A DNA stretch of 15,943 bases from an uncultured Eubacterium sp. (GTDB lineage: Bacteria > Bacillota > Clostridia > Lachnospirales > Lachnospiraceae). A model generated the notes under the pieces. That model made no database searches, was not told the DNA's origin, and worked only from the letters and a program-made list of their open reading frames with translations. The stretch's first letter is position 1, and the number at the start of each line of letters is the position of its first letter. Made by a program: the position numbers and the translations under genes. Positions 15,147 to 15,943 of the stretch are shown here, piece after piece. Where the stretch lies: the NCBI GenBank assembly GCA_900547255.1, contig URGC01000058.1, forward strand, positions 1 through 15,943. Reading direction: 5' to 3'.

Positions 15147-15530
15147 TTATAACATTTTCAGAACTTTAATTTTATGGGCTGGCAGCCCTAACAATGCTTC
15201 GACTGCATCAGTTATCTGTGTTACAACTGTTCCGTTATCCCCTCCCTTAGCTACAATAATCACACCCTCTGCAGTCTTACCATCTGACTCATATGTAACA
15301 ATTACATCCACATCTCCAACTCCTTCAACTTTAGAAAGACATCGTTTAAGTTTCGTTTCCAGCCCCGACTCTTCATCATCTGCCGTATAATCAAATCCAT
15401 CATAAAGATTGACAGAGCTGCTTTTTTTAGACGTTGGTATGGATATAACAAGCATGATAATACCTATAAGTAATATTATTAATATTTTATCTTTGCCTAA
15501 TTTATTCAATATATTTGCAGACAGATTCAT
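15147..15530 (-). CDS. spoIIIAG: Stage III sporulation protein AG, short form
   Basis: SpoIIIAG forms a large ring in the mother-cell outer forespore membrane as part of the A-Q feeding tube. This copy has only 127 residues, against roughly 229 in Bacillus subtilis. It keeps the membrane helix (about 17-33) and a ring-building (YscJ/FliF-like) domain: LETKLKRCLSKVEGVGDVDVIVTYES (57-82), then GVIIVAKGGDN (89-99) and the C-terminal helix/strand ending AHKIKVLKM. Between Ser82 and Gly89 there are only six residues, where Bacillus has a long insertion forming the beta-triangle. The ATG at 15528-15530 has GGAGG (15536-15540) five bases upstream and overlaps the spoIIIAF stop as ATGA. The gene is in frame and otherwise sound. 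Confidence 0.93.
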   Translation of the reverse strand: MNLSANILNKLGKDKILIILLIGIIMLVISIPTSKKSSSVNLYDGFDYTADDEESGLETKLKRCLSKVEGVGDVDVIVTYESDGKTAEGVIIVAKGGDNGTVVTQITDAVEALLGLPAHKIKVLKML

Positions 15531-15895
15531 TTTTTCCTCCAATACACGCTGACATTTGATGAATCAATATCATATATATCCACAAGCATCTGTTTAAATT
15601 CCATGCAGTTATCAATATTATCAGTTCCTGTAACGCTTACTTTGATAGATGCTATGTTGTTATTATCTATATCAATATCCGTATCTGTAACAACAAGACC
15701 ATATTCTGCTGCCTGCTGTTCAACGTATTTCACATTGGCATCTATGTAGCTTTGTATGTATATCTCATTATTACCGGAACCGCCGCTGTTAAAGCTGTTT
15801 TTAATATACGAATCGCTGTATATCATATTTTTTTCAAAATATGTCAAAGATTTCTCCGTCGATTGACTTCCATTTTCCGCAATGGTAGAATACAT
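15527..15895 (-). CDS. spoIIIAF: Stage III sporulation protein AF, C-terminal part with interrupted 5' end
   Basis: Position before spoIIIAG with an ATGA overlap, and a C-terminal domain of the type YVEQQAAEYGLVVTDTDIDID...IASIKVSVTG, mark this as the C-terminal half of SpoIIIAF, a membrane protein of the SpoIIIA complex. A full protein has about 200 residues and two N-terminal membrane helices; both are absent. The open frame is 122 codons and the first ATG (15895) is preceded directly by an in-frame TGA, with no ribosome binding site. The first 15 or so codons overlap a plus-strand promoter and look unlike the rest, so native spoIIIAF probably ends (going upstream) between about 15841 and 15862. 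It is therefore probably a 5'-truncated, non-functional gene here, or the product of an assembly join. Confidence 0.75.
   Translation of the reverse strand: MYSTIAENGSQSTEKSLTYFEKNMIYSDSYIKNSFNSGGSGNNEIYIQSYIDANVKYVEQQAAEYGLVVTDTDIDIDNNNIASIKVSVTGTDNIDNCMEFKQMLVDIYDIDSSNVSVYWRKK
15863..15891 (+). promoter_or_regulatory. Plus-strand sigma-70/A promoter at the right edge
   Basis: TTGACT (15863-15868), a 17-base spacer, TAGAAT (15886-15891), preceded by a G at the extended -10 region. Transcription would start near 15898 and run off the window. It faces against every protein gene in the window. Confidence 0.65.
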
Positions 15896-15922
15896 TCATT
15901 GTAAAGAGAGGGGCGGATCGCC

Positions 15923-15943
15923 ATGGCGAACAAACATCCGGGG
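15923..15943 (+). CDS. Start of an unidentified plus-strand gene (MANKHPG..., runs off right edge)
   Basis: Seven codons, reading MANKHPG, start at an ATG ten bases after a GAGAGGGG ribosome-binding-like sequence (15906-15913). A promoter lies properly spaced upstream. Together the three signals support a real gene start, but seven residues do not allow a family call. Codons such as GCG, AAC and CCG are unlike the AT-rich usage of the neighbours. A transposase or other mobile-element gene is a guess from context. Confidence 0.45.

Larger units (their letters stand above)
15842..15943 (+). mobile_element. Possible end of an inserted element (insertion sequence or similar) in spoIIIAF
   Basis: From about 15842 the sequence stops reading as spoIIIAF and becomes a promoter, leader and gene start on the opposite strand. 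The last 40 bases are clearly richer in GC than the rest of the window. A distance of about 80 bases from a boundary to a gene start is typical of insertion sequences, and TG at 15842-15843 would suit several families. No terminal repeat, target duplication or transposase can be shown from about 100 bases. An assembly chimera or a join at a repeat is the main alternative. Confidence 0.35.

Noticed and set aside
15147..15530. Frameshift or sequencing error as the cause of the short SpoIIIAG
   Set aside because: The frame is open from a good start to the stop, and both flanks of the missing insertion are in the same frame.
1..15943. CRISPR array, toxin-antitoxin pair, phage or secondary-metabolite cluster
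   Set aside because: No direct-repeat array, small paired genes of known type, integrase or biosynthetic genes are visible; the window is core genome apart from its right edge.

Overview
This window looks like chromosomal DNA from an AT-rich, endospore-lineage member of the Clostridia, most likely Lachnospiraceae. The evidence is the gene content and order (spoIIIAF-AG-AH, an asp23-like gene, nusB, xseA, xseB, ispA, dxs, tlyA, nadK, argR, recN, spoIVB, spo0A), low GC, and AGGAGG-type ribosome binding sites. Nearly every gene lies on the minus strand, so transcription runs from high to low coordinates. The genus is an inference and is not proven by the sequence.

Layout in the direction of transcription. 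(1) 15.9-14.5 kb: the tail of the spoIIIA operon (C-terminal part of spoIIIAF, then spoIIIAG and spoIIIAH), which encodes part of the mother-cell/forespore feeding-tube complex. At the extreme right edge spoIIIAF does not continue upstream. Instead there is a more GC-rich stretch with a good promoter, a ribosome binding site and the first seven codons of a gene on the plus strand. (2) 14.5-14.06 kb: an asp23/yqhY-like gene with its own vegetative-type promoter, followed by a strong intrinsic terminator. (3) 14.04-5.6 kb: a tightly packed housekeeping operon, nusB-xseA-xseB-ispA-dxs-tlyA-nadK-argR-recN, with short gaps or overlaps throughout. It mixes RNA biology (nusB, tlyA), DNA repair (xseAB, recN), isoprenoid precursor synthesis (dxs, ispA), NADP supply (nadK) and arginine control (argR). 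(4) 5.56-3.38 kb: spoIVB and spo0A. Spo0A is the master regulator of sporulation; its gene has a consensus-like sigma-A promoter and one 0A box just upstream of it. (5) 3.33-0.69 kb: a secreted coiled-coil NlpC/P60 hydrolase, glycogen synthase glgA and tRNA-Leu(CAA), closed by one intrinsic terminator. (6) 0.6-0.001 kb: a small zinc-finger-like membrane protein directly upstream of polA, which runs off the left edge.

Most of the window is conserved core genome, with no CRISPR array, prophage or defence island. The points that merit a second look are the junction inside spoIIIAF at the right edge; a SpoIIIAG that appears to lack the insertion forming the large beta-ring in Bacillus subtilis; a terminator placed directly in front of nusB, so that a nine-gene operon appears to depend on readthrough; and the unexplained HxxxCxxC membrane protein paired with polA.
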